Source: Rostratula benghalensis
Lineage: Eukaryota > Chordata > Aves > Charadriiformes > Rostratulidae
Assembly (NCBI GenBank): GCA_013399305.1
Contig: VXAI01000303.1
Location: forward strand, 629,168-693,167
Reading direction: 5' to 3'
Length of the DNA stretch: 64,000 bases
Under the pieces are notes generated by a model. The model made no database searches. It was not told the DNA's origin and worked only from the letters and a program-made list of their open reading frames with translations. This document shows positions 45,783 through 58,622 of this stretch, piece by piece. Made by a program: the position numbers and the translations under genes. Each line of letters opens with the position of its first letter. Positions within the stretch are counted from its first letter, which is position 1.

Positions 45783-45990
45783 GGTTGATACCATCAACCC
45801 TTTCTGAACGGCAGATCTAATTTTGCTAATGAGTCTCTCTCATTAATACATCAGTCAGCTTTTGTTAAACTGACATCATAGCCTCTGCCTGTGCCTAATA
45901 GAAAGATTTAAGCAGGAGCCTATTAATGGTATTGTCATTATTCATCACTGTAACTGTCAATTTCACTCACATAAAGACAGTAACAGTTTA
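45783..45990. other. Candidate conserved non-coding element with inverted repeats
   Basis: A perfect inverted repeat GGTTGAT/ATCAACC (spacer ACC) lies at 45783-45799. A second, TAATGAG/CTCATTA (spacer TCTCT), lies at 45827-45845. Homeodomain-type TAAT/ATTA cores continue through about 45950. No coding frame is present. The regulatory reading is inference. Confidence 0.3.
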
Positions 45991-48900
45991 AACAAGGAAA
46001 AGAAGCTGTGGCTGAAGTGAGGGACAGATCTGTGGCCCCAGTTTGCTGTATTCTGCTATGGCTGAGCAGCTACAGAGAGGGGTATTCCAGCTGCTGGTAC
46101 TCTAGTGATAGCTGTTATCAGAGTGCCTAAAAATCTGGGTGCTTCAGCACTTAAATTACTTCAGAAACATCCATGCATGTATGAACATTGTCTCTGGCTT
46201 GCCAGCTGGACTCAAACTGGGGCAGTTCCTGTTTTTTGTGGCTGCCACACAAGTGACTGACCTGGGGGTGGAGGCAGCTCTCCTAAAATATCTGGCTGTT
46301 CGTGGTCAGGCTGTGAGCTGGAGCAGAGCAGACTTGCTTCATCACAGGCTCAGTTTGAGGAATGAGATTTCTGTGTTATTTCTTAAAAGGGATCTCTGAC
46401 CCTTTACATAATTCAAAGTTAGTCTGTTGTGGATTGTTAAGATTTTTCCAGCTCATAGTGTATAGTGGGAGAAATTGTGATGGAAGGAGGTAATCTGATA
46501 AAGTAGTGTTCTTTGTGGAACAAGTATCCCAAAAGCTGTAGCCACTTGTCTCCCAAGCAGCCTGCGTGCCGATTGCCATGTGCCTAAACTGTACAAAGTG
46601 CTGGTTTTCACTTGCTTGTCCAGCTGTGCAAAGTACATAAATTATTCATTGACTTGCTCCTGGAGTTGGGAAAGAAACCTTGTTTCCTTAATACAGCCAA
46701 TATCACACACATGCTGTTGCAGAACTCATCCTAACCCAAATATTTTTTACAGCTTGTTGTATAAAAGCAAAGTAACCAAGTGGTGTCTGAAAATTCGCAG
46801 CACCTCTGGCATTCCTTGGATCTGAGACACGTAGTATTCTGATCTATTCTAATCAAACTCAATTCTGTCCCTTTTCCTTCAACGTTTCTGTGCTGATTGT
46901 GCATCCAGTGGAAGTTTGCCTTTGCATGACTATTTGAAGATACTTTTTGTATTGAATATCTCTTTAAATCCATATCAGTGTTTCTTTATCAAACACATTG
47001 TGCAAAACTTTAGTAGTAAATGATATGTGTTTGCTATGGGATTCATATCTGACCACTGTAATAGTCTTCTGCTTTCTGAAATGCCAGTGCTTCCTTTTGC
47101 ATGCTATTATCCAAGCAGATACATAAATCCAGGGCATCTTTTAGTTCTCACATAATTAGTTAATGTGCATATTGGGTTGAAGGTCAAGAGGTGCAAGAAG
47201 GAATGCTTACATTCATGGTAAATTAGACCAATAAATTGTGTCTGAAAAACTCCCTTAAATTCAAGTCCATAAATGCAGAAAAAAGAGGTTTTGCTACATA
47301 GGAATAAGGCTGAAGGAAGTCCTATGTACTTATGTATGTACTTACGTATCCTGTTGTGGAGTCACTGAGTTTTTTATTACATTCCATAGGAATAATCAGG
47401 GGGGTTGGTGTATATGGTGGGTAAGGTGTCATTTGAATCAGCTGAAACACTACAGACACTGTCAATGAAGCTACTTGGAAGACTAAGAGGGACCAAAAAG
47501 CCACTGTTTCTCTGCATAATAAATTTATTAGCAAAATTAGGTACAGCCTTTGTTGGTATTTCTGGAGACAAAAGGCTTAACTTTAATAAATGTTATCCTA
47601 AGCCTGGCATTGTGCTAACAAAAGAGCCTTGGTCTGTCAGTCTTTTTATCAAGGGAATCCAACAATCTGAAACCAGGTTTTGATATGTTTTAACACATAG
47701 CAGGGAAAACTTCTGATTTGACTTTTCTGGTAATGGTTTGATTTTACCAGTAAGTACAAGGGACCAAGCAGGATTCTCCCGTATAACAGCCTTTAAGCAA
47801 AGCTAGTTTTCTGAAAAAATTACTCAGTGAAATGGTACAAATTGCCCACCCCTGGCATTTCATACCCTGGCTAGTCTGAGGAATCTTAGCCATTTTTCAT
47901 TAATCAGAACACTGTAGTATTGCTCATCCTCTGGTTTACATAGTCAGAAAACAGTCGTCATTTGAGCACTTCCTGCATTTTCCATGGTTGTCTGTGCAGA
48001 TTAGTCTCTAGGCCAACTTCCGAAACCTAAGATTTATTGAAATATGTTTTCAAACATGAAATAAATGTTGCTTTATTTAATCATTTAAAGAAGGGTTACT
48101 TAGTATGATGAAGAACTAAAAGCTTGTTTTCAGTTCAAGAAACAATTTTAGGAAAATGTCAGATAAAAGCGGCTGCTTTTGTCTTAAAATGAAAAAAAAA
48201 TCTTCTATAAATGAGCAATTTAGATTCCTTTAAAATAATTCAGCTAAAAATATAACATTTGTGTAGAAGAATGTTGCACTTGCTGCATAATGAAAAAAGA
48301 CATTTGGGTGAATGTCATAACGTAGCACATACTACCTTGTTTGAAGTTTTGGTTTATTTCAGGCAGTAAGTGTCTGGAAATGGAATATACATTAATGCCT
48401 TTATGTAGGAAATATATGAATTTATGTAAGTGAACTGCTTCTTGAAGATCAATGCCCTCCAGATGCAAGGTTTTTAGACATTCATGAGGTATGAGCTATA
48501 CTCCAGTTTTCTTACCACAATGTTTACGAAGCAATTGCAGTTCTGTTGCCAGGGGCTTTGTTTTCCCTTATACCATCAAAACAAGAAACCTTGCTAACAT
48601 TTGTTAAATTCTTACCTACAAAGGGTGCATAACAGAGGGAAGGAAATGTATAAATGAATGTCTTAGCCAAGCCCATACTCCTACTGTCTTTCTTTGTGAA
48701 AAGTCCATTTTAATGGAGGAATATGTCTGAAAAATGGTGACTTTAAAAGATAACAATGAAAAAAAAAAAAAAAACCCAAAAGAACGAACAACCCAAACTC
48801 TGAATATGACTTTTTTAAGTATTGAACTTTCTACCTTAGGTGCTGGAACCCCAGAGACACAGTCTGTGACCCAGTTAGAGGCTTATGACCCTGCTTATGA

Positions 48901-51535
48901 CCTGTGTTCTTAAACATCAGTATGCAGTGGCGGTCCTGTGCAAATATAACATCTACTGTTAAAGGGAGAATTGGTGGGAACTGCTCCACTCCAGAAATGA
49001 TGTTGCCTGATTAACACTCCTTCCTTGGACAGGCTGTTTGGGAACTGAGAAAACGTCAGTGTTAATGGCACAGACTTTTTATCAGCTGTCACGTAGAAAT
49101 GTTAAATTTTCATGGTGCTCCATAATCAGCATCTTAAGACATGTTTTGAGGGTCTAGGATGGGTGTGATAGGACCCATGAGGGCCTTGTGGGGAGTGGTT
49201 CCATCCACGGAGAGCTGCAAGCAGCACAGGGACTCCACACACCAGTTCTTGGCAGTTATTCCAGTCACCAAAATACTGCTGGGGGGAGAAAAAGAAAAAT
49301 GCTTTTGATCAGGAACTGTTGCTGACTTTCCTGAATTAAATCACTACTGCAACTTATTTCATAGTGTAGTGAACTAAGCCTTTCAAAGTGTTGTGAGTAG
49401 TTTACAACTTTGGAAAATTTGAGCCTTTTTGTCTTCCTACGCCCTGAGTTGTTCTTGGTGTGGTATGAGATGTAATTTACAGATGTTTCTGAACTCTTGC
49501 ATTTCTGATGACTCTCAAATATGAATTCTAAGGGAGGCTAATTTCCTGTGTATGATGATGAGCATGTGTGACACAAGGATAGATTCTGTTTATGGTTAGC
49601 TTGGAAAGAGAAGAGAACAGGAGATGGTGGCAGCTCTTTTTTCAAGACTTGGTGAAATTACCTTTGATCAGCTTACATTAAAGCAGAATTGAGGGCACAG
49701 GACTACAGAAATGCTTTATTTTTATCTGAATAAGAACTTACAGTTTTGTGTGCATGTGTGCTCCAGTTTCCAAGCAATGTGACCTTTGCAGAAAATGAAA
49801 CAATGAGATTGTCATAGTTTTTGTGGGTTTTTCCTGTTGTCGACACGGACTAACTGTATAGAGGTGAATTCAAAAGTTCCTTAAAGAATATATACATGCA
49901 AGCTATATTGTTAGAAACTCTTTGTGTTATCATTTGTTAGTAGAGAATAATTAAAGAGAAGCTAAAGTAGTTTATAGAATTTAAGCTCTTGAAGCTAAAA
50001 TTTGTATTACAATTCAGTAAAATTATATACCTGTGATGTCCACCAAAAACAAAGTTTGAGCAGCATTGGGACTCTTAATAGTATTTAGGATTTAAAGGTA
50101 TCAGTTCAACTTAATTACAAAATCAAAACAACCTGTGTGATCAACTTTTGCTGATTTTATTTTTCTCCCTTATGCTGTTTGTGCAAGCTGAGTAATCCTT
50201 GAGGGCCAAGAGGGTAAGCATCTAATTTACTAGCTTGAGTCAGTGTTTTAAAGCAGCAGTCAGTAGTCAGTAGCATATGCGGAAATTAGTCATGTGGGTG
50301 CTTATTTTACATTGACTGAAAGTCTCTCTTTAAGAACAATAGACAATATAGTATATATTTGGGTGACTGGAGAAGCTGTTTCAGGAAAGATAGCATGTGC
50401 AGTTGCTAATTCACAGCAAACCACCATCAGGAGGTGGCATGGGAAGTGTAAGAAGGAGCTAACTCCTACACTCATTGCCTGGATCTGACTTTAAGCTTGG
50501 TGGGTTCTGAGGGGGAAATCAGCATTACAGCTGGAACAGGCTTAGGATGCAAATTTGAAATGTCTTCACCTAACAGTGTTTGCAAGGTGCCTTATTTTAT
50601 CAACAAAATCAGCCAAGTAGGCCATTTATTTTGTTAAGCATTAAAGGTGTCAGGGACTACACTAAGAAAAGGCATAGACCAGAATATATGGGTTCTGTTA
50701 CTTGTGTTCAAGGAATACCTTCAGCATCTCAGCTCAACCCATATAAATTCCTGCTCATTCTGTCTTCTCTGTGTGGTGAGACACTGAGGCACAGATGAGG
50801 TGATAACAGTTGTTTGATGTCATGTGAGGACAGAAACCATCTGAAAATCTTCTTCTAGTGCTGTAACCATTGGAATGGCTGAGAACCCTCCAAGAAGACA
50901 AATTGTGCTTAAAGTAGCAATTTAAAAACATTTCAGTCTAGTCCATTGCTCTGCTTTGCAGACCAATTTATTTCTTCACTGTAAGAATGTAAATTGGGAG
51001 AAGTTTGCAGATGAAAATTTCTTCACGGCAACATTTCAATTGCCTTGTGGTGTAAAGCTGTTGATCCTTATATAATATAATCGGTAAACATTCTCTGCAA
51101 ATATGTGAGACAAACTGGTAAATTAGAAGTGCATGGTATTTTTACTTTTAATCTTCAGGAAAGTGGTCGTGTTTGTTCTTTTGCTGCAACGTCTTTCCTT
51201 AAATGCTTACCAAGTTTCAGCTGTGGCTTTGATTACTTTCTTTTTGGGTTTGTCTGGTTTAGGTGTAGAACATTTCAGTTGATGGACAGCTTTACATCTG
51301 CATTCATAGACTGATGAAGAGGCTATACCAGAAATAAAGATGATGGAGTGAGTAATTCTTTTGTTTGATAATGTTGTAGGATTAGATGTAAGAAATCTTT
51401 AAAGCTCCATTTCTGTACTCTCTCCAGATGGACTTGAAACTCTTACAGGCTTTTATTCCCAAGTATGGAATGGAATTCTGCATTGTGTGAGATACTTATA
51501 TGACATATTTCCAACTTATATTGGTCCAGTAGTAT

Positions 51536-52491
51536 ACTGGGTTTGTGTGGCAAGGTCTGTGAGAAGCTGCTAGAAACTTCCCCCATGTCCAATAGTGTCA
51601 ATGCCAGAGGGCTCCAAGATGGACCCCACTGACCAAGCCCAAGCCCAACAGTTCAGTGGTGGTGGTAGCACCTCTGGGGATAACATAGTTAAGAAGGGAG
51701 GAAAAACTGCTGCACAACAGCAGACAGAAAGGAGGAATGAGAATATGCAAGGGAAATAGCTCTGCAGGCACCAAGGTCAGTGCAGAAGGAGCGGGGAGGA
51801 GGAGATGCTCGAGGTGCCAGAGCAGAGATTAAAACCGTGGTGAGGCAAGGTCTCCCCCTGGAGCCTGTGGAGGACACTACACCAGAGCAGACACCAGAGC
51901 AGATGGATGTGCCCGAAGGAGGCTGTGACCCCATGGAGAGCCTATGCTGGAGTAAGCTTCTGGCAGGACCTGTGAACCCATGGAGACAGGAGCCCACAGT
52001 GGAACAGGTTTGCTGGCAGGACTTGTGACTCTGTGGGGAACCCACCCTGGAGCATTGTATTCCTGAAGGTCTGCACCCCATGGAAGGGACCCACGCTGGA
52101 GCAGTTTGCGAACAACTGCAGCCCATGGGAAGGACTGATGTTGGAGATGTTTGTGGAGCGACTGCTTTCCATGGGAGGAACCTAAAGCTAGAGCAGGGGA
52201 AGAGTGTGAGGAGTCCTGCCCCTGAGGAAGAAGTAGCTGTAGAGATATCATGAAATGAACTGACTGCAACCCTCATTCCCTGTCTCCCTGCACTGCTTGG
52301 AGGGAGGGAGGAGGTGGAGAAAAACAGGAGTGAGTTGAGCCCAAGAAGAAGGGAGGGGTGGAGGGAAGGTATTTTAAGGTTTGGTTTTATTTCTTATCAT
52401 TCCACTTTGATTTGATTGTCCAGTTGAGGAGGGTTGTGATAATAGTGGCTTTGGTGGGCACCTGGCATCCATCCAGGGTCAACCCACCACA
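51536..52491 (+). mobile_element. Solo LTR of an avian endogenous retrovirus (probable ERVL-type)
   Basis: A GC-richer block begins near TACTGGGTTTGTGTGGCAAGG and ends with CATCCATCCAGGGTC and AACCCACCACA, the ends of an LTR family known from avian genomes. No adjacent gag, pol or second LTR is visible, so it is read as a solo LTR. It contains about six diverged 45-53-bp units built around CCATGG (51931, 51978, diverged at 52031, 52078, 52123, 52169) and a following CTGGAGCA-like block. The T-rich part near 52380-52425 runs straight into the 3' end, suggesting an internal deletion compared with full copies. No clear target-site duplication was found. The long minus-strand frame inside it is not a gene. 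Confidence 0.75.
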
Positions 52492-53290
52492 AGCAGGACA
52501 TGGAATAGGTAGCAGTTGTGTTGTAAAGCTGTGAATAATCAAAGGTGACTGGCAGCAATTTGAAAAACAAAAGTAATGTTTGGGTCATTGAATCTCATTG
52601 TCTGTAGTCAAAAAGCACCTGTGAAAAAGAAGGATTTACAGAATTCATGATTGTGAAATACTACTACCGCAAGAACGGAACAGGAAACTTCAAGAGTATT
52701 GTTAGTGTCTGAAAATTGCTGTCTTTGCAAGGATTCATAAAATATTCTGGCAGTTGTGTTTAGGTGGACTGCAAGCAACGTTGTGAATCACTATAGAGTA
52801 TTGTGCAAGAAAGAGGCAATGGCAGGCCACTCTCAAACTTGAAGTATATAGCAGAATTCCTTTATACATGCCTTTTAGTATATATAGCTTCTTATACGAT
52901 TACAGGTATAGCATATTTAGCACAATAGCTTCTTATATGATTGCACAATTTTACTAGTCTGTAGAAATGTGTTGAATCAGCTTGCATGGTTTATACTTCT
53001 GTTGCTAGAATTAATTGTTGCGTCAGTCAGTCTGCATTCAATCAGGAAGATAACATGCAAGTTGAATGGTTGTATGTGTTCATATATTTATAACTCTGTA
53101 TTTTGCACTCTTAATTTTCAGCTTGGATGGAATTGGAATTTATTTCTGTCTGAGTGGTAAGCTTGATGTGAGGATTTTAAAAGTCCCTATGTTTGAACAT
53201 CAGCTTGACATAGGATTCCTATCCTTTGACCTTAAAGTTCTTGTGGCCATTAAGATAGGGTCATACATGACCACATAAGTGAACACAAAC
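52492..53290. other. Spacer between LTR and CR1
   Basis: Unique sequence with a 41-bp-offset duplication at 52884-52945, where ATAGCTTCTTATA-type units recur with about 19 of 21 bases identical. Nothing else was recognised. Confidence 0.65.
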
Positions 53291-53294
53291 ACAG

Positions 53295-54525
53295 TTTCCT
53301 GGGGACTCATAGGATGAAAACTGCTTGACAGAGATTGGATGTATTTGAGAATGTGGGGCAGGATCCTCTTTGGAAAGAGGCTTGCTGATTTTGTGAAGAG
53401 ACCTTCAAACTAGGGGAGATTTTCCATAATCTGAGGCAAGTGAGGGCTCCATGGGCAGAACACAGGTGTCCTGGAGACTGAAAAACTGGGAGGGGAGTTG
53501 CAAATGCATTAAGGAAATGAAAGACAAGCTGGAAACAAGGAAGATCCACCAGGAGGGTACCCATTGCCAGACTGTGAGGACACCCAACACTCAGCTGCAG
53601 CTGAATCTGAGGCAATGAAGGACACAGAGCTTTCCTGTAGTACATGAATAGTAAAAGAACAGCCTTAGGAAACTGTAGCCCTTCTGCTCAATGGGGACAG
53701 GAGACCTCATGTCAAAGGAAGTGAAAAAAGGTGGAGGTGCTCAGCTGTTTTTTGTTGTTGTTTTTGTTTGTTTCCACTGATAAGGCATGCCCTTGAGTCC
53801 CTGAGCCTCCTAGCAGAGTGTAGGGAAATTATGCCACATACGGGAAAGGGAGAAGGAATTTGGGAGCATTTTACCCACTGGGACACAGACAAGTCTGTGT
53901 GAAGCAGACAAGACAAGCACCTTGGGTTCACCCAAGGATGATGTTGGAACTGACTTATGTCACTGGAGACACCTCTGTACCATCTTTGAAAGGTTACAGC
54001 ACCTGGGGAGGTTCCTCATAAAGGGGAAAAAGGCAAATGTTGCACCCATCTTCAATCCCAGGTAATGACAGGCTGGTCAGCCCCTCCATGCCTCTGAGAA
54101 GGCCATGGATCTAATCCTCCTGAAAACCACTTCCAGCCACAGGAAGGAGGAGAAAGTGACTGGGAGATGTCAGTACAGGTTTACTGATGACAAATCCTGT
54201 GCAGCCTGTGCACCCAGCTTCTGCTGTGATGGGGTGATGTGTTCTGTGGAAGCAGTAGGTGTTGTATACTTCAACTTTAGCAAAGTCCTTGTCACAACCT
54301 TCCATAGTTTTCTTCTCATCAAACTGGTGAGATAAGTGAATGCGAAAGTAGGTGGAAGGTTGAGTGATACTGTTGGGCAGTGAGGCAATGTGTGAATTTC
54401 TTCTGGGATGTCTCTATTTGAAGATATTCAAACCTCAACTGGACAAGTTTCTAAGGAGCCTCACATAGGTGAACCTGGTTTTAGCAGGGTGGTGAACCAG
54501 GTGATTTCCAGAAGTGTCTTCTAAT
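53295..54525 (+). repeat. CR1 LINE, internal and 3' parts, rearranged
   Basis: From about 53950 on, the plus strand follows the CR1 ORF2 reverse-transcriptase region. It has 'ccatctttgaaaggttac', 'gcaaatgttgcacccatctt', 'gtatacttcaactttagcaa' (from the polymerase catalytic area) and 'ttgggcagtgaggca'. It then jumps to the 3' end ('gaagatattcaaacctcaac', 'aggtgatttccagaagtg'), so about 1 kb of the element has been deleted in between. The 53295-53940 portion also looks CR1-derived but is less certain. It is dead by many stops and deletions. Confidence 0.75.
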
Positions 54526-57500
54526 ATGTATGGTTTCATTACTTCCATGAAGTACTAGCAAAATAATCTCCTTTAACCTTGTCCTCAAAGTGAGGGAGTT
54601 TTGTAACTGTCCAAGACTGATTTTTACCTGTCCACATAAGCTGAGCATTTCACTGCCACTGTGTATGTACAGCCATGGATAGGATGTCGGTGCAGTTTCT
54701 GATGCCACAAGCTATCATCTCTAGATTTGTAGTAGCTTCCACAGCAGCAAGTTGCAGCTGGAAAAATCAGAGCAGTAGTACTGCTTGAAAGGGTTTTGCA
54801 GACCACTGTGTCCTTTGCTTTCACAGACTTTGTAACAGGTGCTGAAGCTGGACAAGAAAACTACCCTTGTAGTCTGCTCCTGGAAGTCTCTCCCTCAACT
54901 CTCCTGTGCCTTTTTCAGTTGTACACTTGTATGTTACTGCATGCATACCATCCTTGTGTGGTTGTAATAAAATTGATATTGCCTACAAGCATCAGTTTTT
55001 CATGTATATTGTGCTTTAAGGCAGCACATCTGCAGTGAATCCGGTATCTGGGAGCCTAGTATGTGTACCATCTCATCCCTTAGGTGCTGAGAAAGGGTCT
55101 GTGGTACACAGAACTCCGAACTCCAGTATGGGAAAGTATGGGAACTTCACAGTCAAAAAGGAGACTGTGCTGCGCTATGTCATGTCTCTTGGAAGGAAGT
55201 CCTGGAAATTATGTGAGAATAGGGATAATTGTGTGGCAATGGCTTTTGTCTTTCTGAAAGCTGCAGATGATTTCACATGGATATCTAATCTTGCCATTAA
55301 AATGTAATGTGGAAAGTGTCAATTGTAAGCTATACTTATTTTTTTTGGCACAAGTCTGCCTATCTGACATCAAGATGATTATACCCTTTTTAAAAAATAT
55401 GCATGTGTCAATTACAGAATTATAATTTAAATATCTTAATTCTTCTTCCATGAGCAACTAAAAAGCCTCCTTCAATAATTTCATTTAATTATTTAAATCA
55501 ATTTTACCCTAGTTATTTTAGTAATGCTAATCTAGCTTTTGACACGCTGCATGGCAGTTCTGCTTGTATAGGGAATGAACCCCAGTAGTAGGTTTTGACA
55601 CAGAAAACTGCCCTCAGCTTGTATTGCAAAACTCCATCCTGCAGCCCTTGCAGCATACCTGCAGATCTTCTCCACGCAACTAATGCTTTCCTTGATGTTA
55701 TCAATTTCCCATACCCCCATTAAACTTTTATGGGGGGTGTTGGTGCACAGACTATAAGGGAAAAAGCAGCTTACACAAGGGTTGCAGCAGATGATTTGCT
55801 GTAGGGGAAAGCAGTGGCATGTGTCTTGCTTCTGCAGGGCTGGGATAAAGGGAGATGGAGAAGGGAGAACAGGTATTTTATTAGGAAAAAGTGTAGGAAC
55901 TTGCTGGCTTTTGGATTCCACCTGTGTTATAAAACATTGCACAGGCTGTTGAAAGGTCTGGATTCAAAGGAAGCTGTTAAAAGAAATAACCTTTTTTTCT
56001 GAGCCTTGTAGAAGCAGTAGGTAACTGAGCTCTTAAATGGAACAAATTTTATTTACAAGTACAGCTTGCTTTTTTTTTTTTTTTTTTTTTTTTTCCCCAA
56101 TTGCTAGTGTTTTCCGCTGTGGGTGGCTTTACTCACCTTCAATTTGAATCAATAACAACAGTAGGTGAAATGGCTCAGTCTGTTGTCCTGACAGGTTGAA
56201 AGGTTTCTTATGTGTGTGTGTTTTCTTTAGTCTGTTACTATCCCTTTGAAGAGAGAATGCAGTGAGATATGGTGAACAACTCACTCCTACGTTAGTAGGA
56301 TGCTTTTATGACAGTTACATATATGACACCTGAAAAAAATGCTGAGCTTATTTTTTTTTTCAGATGATTTGTTTAATGGCTAGAACCAGAGGAAACTCTT
56401 TGTACTGTACATAAGTTTGGAGTGACAACAGGCAGTTTTCTATGTGTGCCACAAAAAAATGTCACACCGAGTTAATCTGGTAGATGATGGACCACCAGGT
56501 AACAGAGTGAGTTCTCTGTTCTCTTTGTTGGCTTAAACATGTGGCAATCAACTTGAATTTTATTTCTTTAAAAGGTTCTAATTTCTCTGTTTCAGCTGCT
56601 TACTTGGTATCTTTGTTTATATCCATGTTGAAGTAGATACAATATTCAACTCTTCTTGAAGATGTGGGTTTTTACACACATCTTAAAATTTATAAGAAAT
56701 ATGCACAGTTGCTTTGAGTGCTGTATCTGTGTTTTGCTAAGAAACCAAGTACCTGTAATTCCTTTTGAAAACACTAGGTGTTTTATGTCACTCCACCTTC
56801 ACTAAGTGAAAACCTGGGTTTATTTCATAAAGAAAATTTCATTAATTTCCTCCAGCTCTAGTTTTATGGCTTCCTTAGTACTAAAGCACTTTGGTTACAT
56901 ATAGTAAAATATTTCAAACAACTGAAAAGAGCTGTATGAGTTAGAAATCCTGTTTCAAAAGCAAAAGAAAACATGACACAAGAATAGTAAGAAATAAAAT
57001 AAAATCAGGTGCCACTGAATTACTAGATTACTTCATAGTTCAGATGTATTTGTATATGGTCAAGGCTAGTTCTTATACTAGGTGAGCCCAATATTGCCAT
57101 AATGAGTCTGATCTCCCAGGGCCCGCTTCTGGCATGGAATAAAGGATACTTGCACTGTTGTCAAATTCGTCGAGTAAGAGCTGGTGACAGCTACTTCTCA
57201 TCTTAAAATGGTTGCAGAAATTGTCAGTTCTGGTTACGGAAACTATCAGCTCCAACTTTTCACTGCCACCCTCCAGAAATACACAAGGCACAGTTGGAAG
57301 AGAAGTTTGTCTAGCCTTTACTATTTTTAAAGGTTTCTTTTATGTACACAGCATAGAAAGGATCAGCACAAATGAATAGAGTAAGTGACAGACACAGAAA
57401 ACAGCCCAGACCTGAAAAGGAGATGGATTTCTTTGCTACAAAGCCTTGTTTAGGCAGGGCTTTTTAGCATAAATGCTGCCTCCTCCTGACTTCTGGAAAA

Positions 57501-58622
57501 TAGGATATAGCACCTTCTTTGTGAGTAAACAGAGCTCTGTCAAAAGGCAGTGCCTCCGTTGGTCTCCCTATCAAACGGGAGCAATCTACAAGAGACCCTG
57601 TTTTCTGCTAGCCTTGTTTCAAAGGGTTAGCACAACTTACCAACTTAAGGCTTCCATCTCTAAGACAGATAAGGGCTCTGCGACCTGCTATGGATTTGTG
57701 TCCTAAAAAAGAAAAGCAGTGAGCTTCCCACAGCTACCTGGAAGCAGAATTACATAACGCAACTATTTATGAGACACGTCAAGTACAGACATAAGACAGC
57801 AGCCCTGTAAAACAGCCTCCCAAACTAGCACAGAAATATGATGCTCAAAACCTATGGTTCTTGATGCTAGTTTTCTGGACCTATCTGATTGAATTGCATA
57901 ATGGACAAATTGTGTGCTGAGTGTAGCGGACAGCTTTTAGAGAATGTACTTTTTCAACCACAACATTTTAAAATTTTGAGGGAGAACCTATCTGGAATGC
58001 AAAGTAAAACACTGTGCACTGCAGTCTTCCCTACATTTTTTCTCCATGGATTGCCATTTCTATCCTTTAATGTTCCTGTGATCCCACAACCAGTATATTC
58101 TGGTCTTGAGTCGTATGCACCTCAGATTAAATTAGATGCTGCTCTAGAGCCTGTAAAATACTCAGAGTAGAATTAAGAAAGCATTAAAACCTGGAGATTT
58201 GTAACTGTAGGAAACAGCTTCTTTTAAAAAGGGAACGATTAGCATTTCCTCTTATTTGCTTATAAGCTTTTCAACCTTCACAATTATTCATAAGTGTTTA
58301 TGGTTTACAGTATTTATACTGTGATTTTTTATTGATTTTTTAAACTGATCTCTTGTAGCTGCATGTAAATGGTGGAAGATTTTCTGCCTAATGTAGATTA
58401 CCAAGCAGTTTGTAAAAGGGAGACTTGCTTGTATGTGGTATGTAATGCACACCTAAGAATGATAGTTAATGCTGAAGATTTTGCATTCGATTAGTCTTTT
58501 ATTCACAAGTAGACTGGGATCTTCCAGTTCCTGCCTCCCACCAGTTCTTTGTTGGTCTCCTGAAAATGTCTTGTTTAACAAAGATGTTCAAGTCAGATTC
58601 ATCCTCTAATTTGTAACTGTCA
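54526..58622. other. Intergenic stretch, nothing recognised
   Basis: Unique AT-rich DNA with a 25-base T-run (56070-56094). No coding or RNA gene was supported. Confidence 0.7.
56070..56094. repeat. Poly(T) tract, 25 bases
   Basis: An uninterrupted run of 25 T followed by CCCC. No retroposed body was recognised beside it. Confidence 0.9.

Larger units (their letters stand above)
34786..51530. other. Intergenic stretch without recognised genes
   Basis: About 16.7 kb of unique AT-rich DNA. It contains small local duplications (36167-36188, 41624-41649), A/T homopolymers (41846-41870, 48759-48777), a palindromic TGACAGATGTCA-type site at 36243-36260 and an inverted-repeat cluster at 45783-45990. 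The open frames (longest about 126 codons, at 36346-36726) have no recognisable protein features or splice context. Confidence 0.7.

Noticed and set aside
51689..52276. 195-codon minus-strand open frame
   Set aside because: It lies wholly inside the LTR, is explained by GC-rich repeated units, and has no recognisable domain or splice context.
56070..56094. Poly(T) run as the tail of a retroposed gene on the minus strand
   Set aside because: No coding or structural RNA similarity was seen beside it.
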